A stretch of 64,000 nucleotides of DNA, taken from assembly GCF_003347635.1 (NCBI RefSeq), contig NZ_QDFY01000008.1, positions 1-64,000 of the forward strand, written 5' to 3'. Shown here piece after piece: positions 27,327 through 35,105 of this stretch; the stretch's first letter is position 1; each line of letters opens with the position of its first letter. Under the pieces are notes generated by a model, which saw only the letters and a program-made list of their open reading frames with translations, was not told where the DNA came from and ran no database searches. The position numbers were made by a program, and so were the translations under genes. The stretch is from Sphingosinicella terrae. Lineage in GTDB: Bacteria; Pseudomonadota; Alphaproteobacteria; Sphingomonadales; Sphingomonadaceae.

Positions 27327-28475
27327 TCAGAAGCTCAGGGCGGAGCGCAGGCCGATCGCGACCGCCGTCGGACGGCCGCGCACGCCGGACGGATCGAAGA
27401 CGATCTGGACGTCGGGCTGGAGCGCGAAGGCTTCGGACAGCTGCGCCCGATAGGTGAGCTCGAGATTGAGCTCGCCACGCTCCGCATCCTCGAGCGCGCG
27501 ATAGGCGCGGCTGAAGCGCACCCGCGCGAAGGCCAGGCCCAGCGCGTCGGAGCGGCGCCCGGCGATCGGTCCGCTCAGCACCAGCCCGCCGCCGAGATAG
27601 GCGGCGATGGCGTGGACGTCGGGCTCGGCGACGCCGATCCGCAGCCATCCCGTGAGCGCGCCCGGATCGTCCGGCTCGCCGGCAAGGCGCTGCTCGACCA
27701 GCAGATAGGCGCCGCGGGCGGTGTCGGTCCCCGGCGCGGCGAGCCGCTCGGCGGGCTCGCCATAAGCCCAGGCGCCGATCGTCGCCTTGCCGCCGCGCCA
27801 GCGCCGCTCGATCTCGCCGACGAACAGCGCCCCCTCCTCTTCGCTGAGCCGGATCACGGTGCGCGCGGGCCGGTCGGGATCGCCGGGAACGGCGTCGAGC
27901 ACGGCGGCCCGCACCCGGGTGGATTCGCCGAGCGCATAGTCGACCCGCAGAGCGAGCGCGGTCACGGGGAAGATCGAGGGCCCGTTCTCGCCGGACTGGG
28001 AGAAATCGGGGCCGATGCCGTGCGAGCTGTTGAGAAAGAGACCGCCGGCTTCGTTGGCATCGAATTCGGAGTTGAGATCGTAGAGGCCGAAACGCAGCGA
28101 CAGGCGGTCGCCGACCCTCTGGTCGACCCAGGCCTCGTAGAGCCGGACGGCGCGGACGCCGGTCTCGATGTTGCTGATCGCCTGGACGTCGCCGGCCAGG
28201 GGCTCCGAAAGGGCGGTGCCGTTATTGTACAGGAGCTGGGCATGGAGGCGGGCGCCCCGCCAGCCGATCGCCCGCTCGGCGTCGAGCGACAGACTCAGCG
28301 CGAGGTCGTCGAGATAGCGTATGCCGCGGTCCGATCCGCCATGCGTCACTGCCCAGACGTCGGCCGTATAGTCCACCGCGAGCGACACCGCCGGCGCGTC
28401 CTCTCCTTCGGCCCGGGCGGGCGCCTCGACGCCGGCGAAGGCGAACAGCAGGAACAACGGGTGATGCGCGCGCAC
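27327..28475 (-). CDS. OprB-family carbohydrate-selective porin
   Basis: A 382-residue outer-membrane protein. A short signal peptide (HPLFLLFAFAGVEAPARA) precedes a beta-barrel with alternating aromatic strands. LYNNGTALSEPLAGDVQAISNIE and VRLYEAWVDQRVGDRLSLRFGLYDLNSEFDANEAGGLFLNSSHG are typical OprB motifs. The protein ends GLRSALSF with terminal Phe. The GTG start at 28475 lies five bases after the PepSY gene stop, so the two genes are cotranscribed. OprB porins pass monosaccharides; its company with a siderophore receptor and PepSY protein makes another substrate possible. Confidence 0.85.
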   Translation of the reverse strand: MRAHHPLFLLFAFAGVEAPARAEGEDAPAVSLAVDYTADVWAVTHGGSDRGIRYLDDLALSLSLDAERAIGWRGARLHAQLLYNNGTALSEPLAGDVQAISNIETGVRAVRLYEAWVDQRVGDRLSLRFGLYDLNSEFDANEAGGLFLNSSHGIGPDFSQSGENGPSIFPVTALALRVDYALGESTRVRAAVLDAVPGDPDRPARTVIRLSEEEGALFVGEIERRWRGGKATIGAWAYGEPAERLAAPGTDTARGAYLLVEQRLAGEPDDPGALTGWLRIGVAEPDVHAIAAYLGGGLVLSGPIAGRRSDALGLAFARVRFSRAYRALEDAERGELNLELTYRAQLSEAFALQPDVQIVFDPSGVRGRPTAVAIGLRSALSF

Positions 28476-28480
28476 GGGGC

Positions 28481-29608
28481 TCAGCCTCGGATCGCGCGCG
28501 CGCGGCGCCGCCGCCACCACAGCGACAGGCCGAGCAGGATCATCGTCACCAGCCAGGCGCCGATCGCCATCACCGCCAGCCGGCCGGGAAGCCCGCCGAG
28601 CTCGCCGACATGGAGCGGAAAGAGGATGTCCATGAAGCGACGCGCAGGCGGCGCGCCGAGCGCATCGTAGCGGCCGAGGATGCGGCCGTCGGCGGCGCTG
28701 ATGAAGACGGTCGTCATGCCGTAAACGCGGCGCGGCTCGCCCGGCTGCAGGACCCGGATGCGATAGGATCCGTCGGTTGCCGAGGGGAAATAGACTCCGG
28801 CGATCTTCGATCCGGGAAACGCGCCCGTCGCGATCCGGGCGGCCTGCGCGAAGCCCACCGCGCGGACCGCCGAGGCTTCGGTCTCGTCCGCCGCGACCGG
28901 CGACGCGCCGATCAGCCGGCTCACGCCGCCTTCGAAGGTCAGCATGGTGCCGGCGCTGATCGTGAAGAAGGCGGGGAACACCGCCCACAGGCCGATGCCG
29001 CGATGCCAGGCGTAGCGGCGCGCCACCACCGCGCCCTTCCGCGGCGGCAGCAGGATCCGCCGCCAGCCGCTCCGAGGCCACGCCCGGACGAGCCCCAGAG
29101 CGAGGTTGGTCAGGAGCAGGAGACCGCTCAGGCCGATGATCCACCCGCCGAGATCGCCCGCCAGCAGATTGTGGTGGATCGTCACCAGGGTCTCGGTCAG
29201 GCCGCCATTGGCGAGCCCGTCGCCCGCATGATGCGCGCGCAGCACGTTGCCGCCACCGTCGATCAGCACCTGCTCCGGCAATCCCGCCCCCTCCAGAAAG
29301 ACATCGAAGCGGTCGGGAGCGCCCGCCGTCGTCCAGAGCGAGCCGACGCGGCCTTCCGATCCGGGCGGCACCATTGTCTCCAGGCTGCGCTCGACCGCCT
29401 CGAGATCGACGGGAAGATGCGCACCCGGCACCATGGCATCGTCGATTTCCCAGTGAAAGACGATCAGGATCCCGGTCGCGGCCTGGACCAGCCAGATCGC
29501 GGCGACGGCGAGGCTGATCCAGCGGTGGGCAAGCAGCACGGCCGATCGGCGCGCGCGCGGAATCTCTGTCACGGACCTCCCACTCCCATTCTGGCTGGCG
29601 GCAGCCAT
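28481..29608 (-). CDS. PepSY-domain inner-membrane protein, iron-uptake associated
   Basis: A 375-residue membrane protein with four main helices: near residues 30-50 (ISLAVAAIWLVQAATGILIVFHW), 150-170 (GGWIIGLSGLLLLTNLALGL), 205-225 and 340-365. HRWISL, TIHHNLLAG and HRGIGLW contain the conserved intramembrane histidines, and a PepSY segment occupies the periplasmic loop. It ends in a basic cytosolic tail, WRRRRARAIRG. Members of this family sit with TonB siderophore receptors and are proposed periplasmic or membrane iron reductases. An ATG at 29608 is used; a TTG precedes it. It heads the leftward porin/receptor group. Confidence 0.87.
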   Translation of the reverse strand: MAAASQNGSGRSVTEIPRARRSAVLLAHRWISLAVAAIWLVQAATGILIVFHWEIDDAMVPGAHLPVDLEAVERSLETMVPPGSEGRVGSLWTTAGAPDRFDVFLEGAGLPEQVLIDGGGNVLRAHHAGDGLANGGLTETLVTIHHNLLAGDLGGWIIGLSGLLLLTNLALGLVRAWPRSGWRRILLPPRKGAVVARRYAWHRGIGLWAVFPAFFTISAGTMLTFEGGVSRLIGASPVAADETEASAVRAVGFAQAARIATGAFPGSKIAGVYFPSATDGSYRIRVLQPGEPRRVYGMTTVFISAADGRILGRYDALGAPPARRFMDILFPLHVGELGGLPGRLAVMAIGAWLVTMILLGLSLWWRRRRARAIRG

Positions 29609-29718
29609 CAATGAAGGCGGGGACCGGCCGATGCTGGCGTGAACAGGCCAGACTTTGCAGCTTCAGGGCCGAAGAACCGGCCTGCGCTTGATGTCTAACC
29701 GCGGCGTCGGCAGGCGCG

Positions 29719-30348
29719 ATGACCATGTATTTCGATCTTCCGCCGGTCGATCCGTCGATCGAGATCCATCTCGCCACTCGCGGCTATTCAAAGGGACTCG
29801 CCCAGACCGAGGGGCCACAGCTGCTGGTCCGCGGCGAGCTCGTCTCCGGCCCTTTGTTTCTCGGCGCCTATTGGAAGAACGTCAGCGCGCCTGTGATCGA
29901 CGGCGAGGCGGGCATCCTGGTCGGCGCGCGCACGTCAGTCTCCGGATTGGATCTCCAGGCCAGTGGCGCATTCAAGCATTATACCGGGATGGACGGCCCG
30001 ATCGACGACGAGGCGGTCGAATTTGCGGTCGCCGCCAGCCGCCGCATCGGATCGCTGACGCCGCGCGTGTCGGTGACCTACAGCCCCGACGAGCTCGGCA
30101 GCACCGGCAAATCCTTATATTTCGAGGCCGGCGCGTCGCTCGAGGTCACCCGCTGGGGAACGCTGAGCGCCCATGCCGGCCGCCGCGAGCGCCGCGGCGG
30201 CAGCGACTATACGAGCTTCAATTTCGGCTTCGGCCAGCAGCTCACGCCCAATCTCAGCACCGAAATCCGCTATTACGACACGGCCGAGAGCGCTCTCGGC
30301 GACATCTATCGGGGCCGGGTGGTGGCCGCGGCCCGGCTGCGCTTTTGA
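29719..30348 (+). CDS. TorF-family putative outer-membrane protein that has lost its signal peptide
   Basis: A 209-residue reading frame whose mature part matches the TorF/Gcw_chp family of sphingomonad beta-barrels: DPSIEIHLATRGYSKGLAQTEGPQLLV at the start, amphipathic strands throughout, and YRGRVVAAARLRF with terminal Phe. The visible start is Met-Thr-Met at 29719, with no signal peptide. Reading upstream in the same frame gives Cys-Leu-Thr-Ala-Ala-Ser-Ala-Gly-Ala and then a stop at 29689-29691, which looks like the remaining end of a signal sequence. The gene is therefore probably a recent 5'-decayed pseudogene, next to another one. Confidence 0.65.
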   Translation: MTMYFDLPPVDPSIEIHLATRGYSKGLAQTEGPQLLVRGELVSGPLFLGAYWKNVSAPVIDGEAGILVGARTSVSGLDLQASGAFKHYTGMDGPIDDEAVEFAVAASRRIGSLTPRVSVTYSPDELGSTGKSLYFEAGASLEVTRWGTLSAHAGRRERRGGSDYTSFNFGFGQQLTPNLSTEIRYYDTAESALGDIYRGRVVAAARLRF

Positions 30349-30366
30349 GCAAGCCAGCGCGGGACG

Positions 30367-30664
30367 ATGAGCTGGCTGTCCTGGACGCTGCTCTCCGCCG
30401 CCTTCGCAGAGATGACGGCCCTTTTCGCGAAGTCGGCGTCGAGAAGACTCCCGTGGGGCTGCGACCGGACGCCTCCTGGCTCCGAAATCTCCGTGCCCTC
30501 ACGCTCGGGCCTCTGACCCAGGCCGCGCCGGTCGAGAAGCTCGGCGTCGTCCTCTTCGTCGACTTCGGCGTCTGCTCCTCGGCGAGCATCTGTCGCCGCG
30601 CGGCTGGCTGGGCGTCGGGCCGATCTGCGCCGGCGCCGGCCGCGTCGCCTTCAGGCCCAGCTGA
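30367..30664 (+). pseudogene. EamA/DMT-family transporter, broken across three frames
   Basis: Three adjoining fragments read as one EamA-type transporter of about 140 residues. The first begins MSWLSWTLLSAAFAEMTALFAK at 30367. The second, in another frame, is ASWLRNLRALTLGPLTQAAPVEKLGVVL, the conserved middle helix. The third, in the last frame, is LLLGEHLSPRGWLGVGPICAGAG, ending at a TGA at 30662. About 120 bases are missing compared with an intact gene. It cannot make a functional drug/metabolite transporter. It overlaps nothing else and lies between the decayed porin gene and the end of paaE. Confidence 0.75.
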
Positions 30665-30671
30665 GCCGGGA

Positions 30672-31748
30672 TCAGGCGTCGTAGTCGAGCTCGACCTCGG
30701 CGCCCTTGGGCACCGACTGGCAGGTGAGGACGTAGCCGGCGGCGACCTCCTCGTCGGTGAGGCCGTAGCGCGCCGCCATCTCGACTTCGCCGGAGACCAC
30801 GCGGGCACGGCAGGTGGCGCAGACTCCCGCCTTGCAGGCGAACGGCGCGGGCAGTCCCGCATTGCGGGCCGAGTCGAGGATGTTCCCGGCCGACGCGTCG
30901 AACGGCACCCGGCGCTTGCGGCCGTCGAGCGTGACCAGCATCGTCAGGCCCTGCGCCTCGCGCTGCAACGCCTCCATCTGAGCCGCGACCGCCGCCGCCG
31001 GCCGATCGGCGGTGAAGCGCTCGAGATGGATATGGTCGCGCGCGACGCCGCGCGCGGCGAGCGCCTGCTCGGCAGCGTCCATCATCGGCCCCGGCCCGCA
31101 GATGAAGAAAGCCGCCGCTTCGGCAGGATCGATCAGCGCGTCCAGGACCTGGTCGCATTTGCCGCGATCCAGCATGCCGTTGAACAGGTCGATGTCCCCG
31201 GCTTCCTCGGCGAGGAAGTGGTGGATCTCGAGCCGGTCCATGTAGCGGTTCTTGAGCTGCGCGAGCGCGTCGAGGAAGATGACCGACTGGCTGTCGCGAT
31301 TGCCGTAGAAGAGGGTGAAGCGGCTCCCCGGCTCGGTCGCCAGACCGGTCCTGAGCAGCGACATGATCGGCGTGATGCCCGATCCGCCGGCGAAGGCGAC
31401 ATAGTGGTTCGCCGCCCGGGGTGCGAAATCCCAGGTGAAGCTGCCGTGCGGCGGCATGACGTCGAGCCGATCGCCGGCGGCCAGATTGTCGTTCGCCCAG
31501 TTGGAGAAGAGACCGCCGGCGATCCGCTTCACCGTCACCTTCACCTCGCCATCCTGCGGCGCGACGCAGAGCGAATAGTTGCGGCGAACCTCCTCGCCGC
31601 CGATCTCCGCCTTCAGGGTGAGATGCTGGCCGGGCCGGAAGCCGAAGGTCTCGCGCAACGCCTCGGGCACGGCGAAGCGGATCGAGACCGCTTCGGCGGT
31701 TTCCGGGACGATCTCGGCGATGGCGAGGTTGTGGAAGCTGACGGACAT
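30672..31748 (-). CDS. paaE: 1,2-phenylacetyl-CoA epoxidase, reductase subunit PaaE
   Basis: A 358-residue electron-transfer subunit that passes electrons from NADPH to the di-iron subunit PaaA. It has an FAD-binding barrel (residues about 1-105, RRNYSLCVAP), an NAD(P)-binding half (YVAFAGGSGITPIMSLL, FFICGPGPMMDAAEQ) and a C-terminal plant-type 2Fe-2S domain, CKAGVCATCRARV with the last Cys in LTCQSVP. Length and domain order match E. coli PaaE. The start at 31748 removes a 56-residue Arg-rich leader. Last gene of the epoxidase operon, 31 bases after paaD. Confidence 0.95.
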   Translation of the reverse strand: MSVSFHNLAIAEIVPETAEAVSIRFAVPEALRETFGFRPGQHLTLKAEIGGEEVRRNYSLCVAPQDGEVKVTVKRIAGGLFSNWANDNLAAGDRLDVMPPHGSFTWDFAPRAANHYVAFAGGSGITPIMSLLRTGLATEPGSRFTLFYGNRDSQSVIFLDALAQLKNRYMDRLEIHHFLAEEAGDIDLFNGMLDRGKCDQVLDALIDPAEAAAFFICGPGPMMDAAEQALAARGVARDHIHLERFTADRPAAAVAAQMEALQREAQGLTMLVTLDGRKRRVPFDASAGNILDSARNAGLPAPFACKAGVCATCRARVVSGEVEMAARYGLTDEEVAAGYVLTCQSVPKGAEVELDYDA

Positions 31749-31779
31749 TCGATGTTCCGGATCGGGGCGCGGGCGCGGT

Positions 31780-32247
31780 TCAGTGGCACTTGAAGAGATC
31801 GAAGGGCTCGGCGCAGGCGCGGCAGCGCCACAGCGCCTTGCACGGCGTCGAGCCGAAGCGGCTGATCTCCTCGGTGTCGGTCGCGCCGCATTGCGGACAG
31901 GCGACCGTGCGCTCACCCGCCGGCAGGGGCGGCGCGATGCCGTAGGCGCGCAGCTTGCGACGCCCTTCCTCGCTGATCCAGGCGGTCGTCCAGGGCGGCG
32001 ACAGCGCCGTGTCGATGCGCACCCCGCGATAGCCGGCGGCGTCGAGGGCGGCGCGGACGTCGCGCTCGATCACCTGGGTCGCTGGGCAGCCGGTATAAGT
32101 GGGGGTGAGCGCGACGCGCCCCGGCTCGACCGCCCGGACGATGCCGAGATCGACGATGGAGAGAACGGGGATCTCGGGATCGGGCACCGACTCGAGCACG
32201 GCCCAGATCCGCTCGACATCGTCGCGGGCCCGGGCGAGCGCTACCAT
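31780..32247 (-). CDS. paaD: phenylacetyl-CoA epoxidase assembly protein PaaD (MIP18/DUF59 type)
   Basis: A 155-residue protein needed for maturation of the epoxidase, probably for iron-sulfur or di-iron assembly. The N-terminal DUF59 domain carries VPDPEIPVLSIVDLGIVR and TYTGCPATQVIE with the conserved Cys. The C-terminal zinc-ribbon-like part has VACPQCGATDTEEISRFGST and WRCRACAEPFDLFKCH, the usual PaaD ending. It overlaps the end of paaC by seven bases. Older literature uses PaaJ for this subunit in some genomes. Confidence 0.95.
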   Translation of the reverse strand: MVALARARDDVERIWAVLESVPDPEIPVLSIVDLGIVRAVEPGRVALTPTYTGCPATQVIERDVRAALDAAGYRGVRIDTALSPPWTTAWISEEGRRKLRAYGIAPPLPAGERTVACPQCGATDTEEISRFGSTPCKALWRCRACAEPFDLFKCH

Positions 32248-33071
32248 TTCGAGTCCGGATAGGTGCGCGGCAGGAACTGCATGATGGCGAGCAGATGGCC
32301 GAGATGCTCGCTGTGATGGCCGCGGCGGCCGCCGAGGATCGGGCGCTGATCGGCCGGCGGCTCGAGGCCCGCCCCGGCGATGACCTCGCGCAGCCGGCGG
32401 TCATAATCGTCGCGGAACGCGGCGACGTCGACGCCGATGCCGCAGCGGACGGCCTCGGCCGCGATCCCGTCCATTTCGAACAGCTCGGGGACGAAGCGCC
32501 ACATCCAGTCGAGCCCGTCGACCATTCGCCGCCGGCTTTCCTCGGTGCCGTCGCCGAGGCGGATCACCCATTCGGCGGCGAGATCCTGATGATAGGCGAC
32601 TTCCTTCACCGCCTTGGCGGCGATCTCGGCGATGCGCGGATCGCGCGAGTTCGCAAGGCGATCGAACAGGCTCTTTTGCCAGGTCGAGAACAGCCACTGG
32701 CGCGCCATCGTCTGGGCGAAGTCGCCATTAGGCTGCTCGACCAGCCAGCAATTGCGGAAATCGAGGACATCGCGGTGGAAGGCCAGCGCATCGCCGTCGC
32801 GGCCCTTGCCCTCGACCTCGCCGGCGAGGTCGAGGAACAGGGTCGCCTGGCCGATCAGGTCGAGCGCCATGTTGGCGAGGCTGAGATCGACCTCGACCGA
32901 CGGCGCATGGCCGCAATATTCGGACAGCCGCTGGCCGAGGATCAGCGAATCGTCGCCGAGACGCAGAAGATAGTCGAACAGCTTCTCGCGGGACGGCTCG
33001 GCCACGGGGGCGTCGAACGCGCCCTCGCCGCTGGTGCCGGCGGGCAGGTCGATGGGCGGAAGCGACGCCAT
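32241..33071 (-). CDS. paaC: phenylacetyl-CoA epoxidase structural subunit PaaC
   Basis: A 276-residue ferritin-like subunit that forms the core heterodimer with PaaA but has no di-iron site of its own. Family motifs include LFDYLLRLGDDSLILGQRLSEYCGHAP, LIGQATLFLDLAGEVEGKGRDGDALAF and ELFEMDGIAAEAV. Length is close to E. coli PaaC (248) with an extra N-terminal stretch. ATG at 33071 shares one base with the stop of the DUF3291 gene upstream. Confidence 0.95.
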   Translation of the reverse strand: MASLPPIDLPAGTSGEGAFDAPVAEPSREKLFDYLLRLGDDSLILGQRLSEYCGHAPSVEVDLSLANMALDLIGQATLFLDLAGEVEGKGRDGDALAFHRDVLDFRNCWLVEQPNGDFAQTMARQWLFSTWQKSLFDRLANSRDPRIAEIAAKAVKEVAYHQDLAAEWVIRLGDGTEESRRRMVDGLDWMWRFVPELFEMDGIAAEAVRCGIGVDVAAFRDDYDRRLREVIAGAGLEPPADQRPILGGRRGHHSEHLGHLLAIMQFLPRTYPDSKW

Positions 33072-33577
33072 CAGGCCCGCCCGACGCACCAGGGATCGGG
33101 CTGCATGTCAACCGGCGGCGATTCGACGCCCGGCACCGGATGGCGCGTCTTGAAAGTGAAGGCGTGCGGGCTCGGGCCGTAGCGATCGAGATACCAGAGC
33201 CGCGACAGGCCGTCATTGATCGTCGGCACGGTCCCGGCGGGCACCCACCAGAGCGCATGATAGGCACCGTCGAACCGGTCGAAATATTCGCGGCGCCGCG
33301 CCATCACCGGCGTGTGGGCGCTGCGATAGACGAAGGCGAAGAGCGAGTCCGCGTCGGTCCAGACCGACATGTTGAGGATGAACAGCGGATCGGGGGACAC
33401 CTGGATGGCCGTCGCGTTGCCGCCCTCGTCCTGGAGCCGCCAGACGAAGCCGGGGCTCTCGTCGGCCAGCGCATTGATGCGGTCGAGATCGTCGAAGAAG
33501 GGCTGGACTCGCGGGTCGCCCTGCGGCGCCGCCAGCCGGCCGACATTGATCTGCGCGATATGCCATTCCCCGCTCAC
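33071..33577 (-). CDS. DUF3291 protein encoded inside the paa epoxidase operon
   Basis: A 168-residue soluble protein of the DUF3291 family. It begins WHIAQINVGRLAAPQGDPRV and contains VWRLQDEGGNATAIQV, ILNMSVWTDADSLFAFVYRS and YHALWWVPAGTVPTINDG, with many aromatic residues, in the style of dimeric alpha/beta-barrel monooxygenase-like folds. The GTG start at 33577 has a near-perfect GAAGGAGG ribosome binding site. It is 11 bases after paaB and shares one base with paaC, so it is translated with the epoxidase. E. coli paa operons lack it. A role with the epoxidase (assembly, proofreading or handling of reactive CoA epoxide) is inference. Confidence 0.88.
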   Translation of the reverse strand: MSGEWHIAQINVGRLAAPQGDPRVQPFFDDLDRINALADESPGFVWRLQDEGGNATAIQVSPDPLFILNMSVWTDADSLFAFVYRSAHTPVMARRREYFDRFDGAYHALWWVPAGTVPTINDGLSRLWYLDRYGPSPHAFTFKTRHPVPGVESPPVDMQPDPWCVGRA

Positions 33578-33588
33578 TTCGACCTCCT

Positions 33589-33873
33589 TCAGATATGCTT
33601 CACGTCGTCCGGAATGTCGTAGAAGGTAGGGTGGCGATAGATCTTGTCCATTGCCGGATCGAACATTGCCGCATCTTCCGCGGGATCCGACGCCGTGATC
33701 TGCGCCGACGGCACCACCCACAGGCTCACGCCTTCCATACGCCGGGTATAGGTGTCGCGGGCGTGGCGCAGCGCGATGCCGGCATCGGGCGCGTGGACCG
33801 ATCCGACATGACGGTGCGCCATCCCGCCCTTGGCGCGGACGAACACTTCCCAGAGCGGCCAATCCTTCGACAT
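33589..33873 (-). CDS. paaB: phenylacetyl-CoA epoxidase small subunit PaaB
   Basis: A 94-residue subunit that bridges PaaAC heterodimers. It has the family start WPLWEVFVRAKGGMAHRHVGSVHAPDAGIA, ARDTYTRRMEGVSLWVVPS and the C-terminal YRHPTFYDIPDDVKHI, all strongly conserved. Size matches E. coli PaaB (95). It begins 107 bases after paaA, and that gap holds a long imperfect inverted repeat. Confidence 0.96.
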   Translation of the reverse strand: MSKDWPLWEVFVRAKGGMAHRHVGSVHAPDAGIALRHARDTYTRRMEGVSLWVVPSAQITASDPAEDAAMFDPAMDKIYRHPTFYDIPDDVKHI

Positions 33874-33886
33874 CTTTCCTTCTTTC

Positions 33887-33971
33887 CGTCATTCCAGCGC
33901 AAGCTGGAACCTCAGTGCCTTACCCCACTCCGGACAAGAGAAGTGAGATCCCAGCTTGCGCCGGGATGACG
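33887..33971. repeat. 28-bp-arm inverted repeat in the paaA-paaB gap
   Basis: Left arm 33887-33914 and right arm 33944-33971 are complementary over 28 bases with four mismatches, all transitions that still allow G-U pairs on one strand. The AGCGCAAGCTGG core is of the dispersed intergenic repeat type frequent in sphingomonads. It nearly fills the space between paaA and paaB, so the operon RNA would carry a large hairpin there, which could protect paaA mRNA or lower downstream expression. Confidence 0.8.
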
Positions 33972-33980
33972 TCGATCGGC

Positions 33981-34967
33981 TCAGGCCGCCTCGCGCGCCG
34001 CCTGCTTCTCCGCATAAGCGGCGGCGGCCTCGCGGACCCAGGCGCCCTCTTCCCAAGCGGCGCGGCGGGCCTTCATCCGCTCCTTCGCCACCGGTCCCTC
34101 GCCGCGGACGACGGCGTGGAATTCCTCCCAGTCGATCTCGCCGAAATCGTAATGGCCGCGTGCCTCGTTCCAGCTGAGAGCCGGATCGGGAACGGTGAGG
34201 CCGAGCGCCTCGGCCTGCGGCACCGTGATGTCGACGAACTTCTGGCGGAGCTCGTCATTGGTCTCGCGCTTGATCCGCCAGCGCATAGACTGGGCCGTGT
34301 TCGGGCTCATCTCGTCGGGCGGCCCGAACATCATCAGCGACGGCCACCACCAGCGGTTGAGCGCGTCCTGCGCCATCCTCTTCTGGTCCGCCGTCCCCGC
34401 GGCCATCACCATCATGATCTCGTAGCCCTGGCGCTGGTGGAAGCTCTCCTCCTTGCAGACCCGAACCATCGCGCGGGCATAGGGGCCGTAGGAAGTGCGC
34501 TGCAGCGGCACCTGGTTCATGATCGCGGCGCCGTCGACCAACCAGCCGATCGCGCCGATATCCGCCCAGGTCAGTGTCGGGTAGTTGAAGATGGTGCTGT
34601 ACTTGGCCTTGCCCGAATGGAGCGCCTCGATCATCTCGTCGCGGCTCGTGCCCAGCGTCTCCGCGGCGGAATAGAGATAGAGACCGTGTCCGGCCTCGTC
34701 CTGCACCTTGGCGAGCAGGATCGCCTTGCGGCGCAGCGACGGCGCGCGCGAGATCCAATTGCCTTCGGGGAGCATGCCGACGATCTCGCTATGGGCATGC
34801 TGGGAGATCTGGCGGGTCAGGGTGCGGCGATAGGCTTCCGGCATCCAGTCCTTTGGCTCGATGAACTCGTCGGCGGCGACCCGCGCCTCGAAGGCGGCGA
34901 GCTTGGCCGGATCCTCGATCGCGGCGACCTTCCTGTCGCGGCTCTTCTGGAATTCAGTGGTGTACAT
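33981..34967 (-). CDS. paaA: phenylacetyl-CoA epoxidase catalytic di-iron subunit PaaA
   Basis: A 328-residue oxygenase subunit that epoxidises phenylacetyl-CoA at the ring 1,2 position. Its ferritin-like core has the di-iron motif [13 protein letters not shown] (residues 87-99) and a second ligand helix with [16 protein letters not shown]. Other family signatures are [32 protein letters not shown] and [21 protein letters not shown] at 34967 has AAGGAG five bases upstream; an earlier in-frame start only adds nine residues. First gene of the leftward operon, with a TetR-type palindrome just upstream at 34995-35020. Confidence 0.97.
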   Translation of the reverse strand: MYTTEFQKSRDRKVAAIEDPAKLAAFEARVAADEFIEPKDWMPEAYRRTLTRQISQHAHSEIVGMLPEGNWISRAPSLRRKAILLAKVQDEAGHGLYLYSAAETLGTSRDEMIEALHSGKAKYSTIFNYPTLTWADIGAIGWLVDGAAIMNQVPLQRTSYGPYARAMVRVCKEESFHQRQGYEIMMVMAAGTADQKRMAQDALNRWWWPSLMMFGPPDEMSPNTAQSMRWRIKRETNDELRQKFVDITVPQAEALGLTVPDPALSWNEARGHYDFGEIDWEEFHAVVRGEGPVAKERMKARRAAWEEGAWVREAAAAYAEKQAAREAA

Positions 34968-34994
34968 GGCGGCTCCTTGGTCCCCTTCTATCAT

Positions 34995-35020
34995 TAACCG
35001 ACCGGTCGTTCAATGAATTG
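34995..35020. promoter_or_regulatory. palindromic operator upstream of paaA (PaaR/TetR type)
   Basis: A 26-bp site centred on the perfect palindrome CGACCGGTCG (34999-35008), 28 bases before the paaA start. It differs in only four positions from the site at 45783-45808 in front of paaG/paaI, in the same orientation, including an identical ATGAATTG flank. Palindromes of this form are bound by TetR-type repressors. Sharing between the two paa blocks indicates one regulator. Confidence 0.75.
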
Positions 35021-35105
35021 ACGGGCATCACCGGAATCAACGCGCAAGCGGTCATCGGGTGGCATCGGCGTTGGCGCCAACCACCCTCCCGTCTAGACTG
35101 CTTCC

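Noticed and set aside
27327-29777. An 816-codon minus-strand frame that would fuse the porin to an upstream segment
   Set aside because: The upstream half is out-of-frame translation of the PepSY gene. The porin has its own GTG start and signal peptide at 28475.
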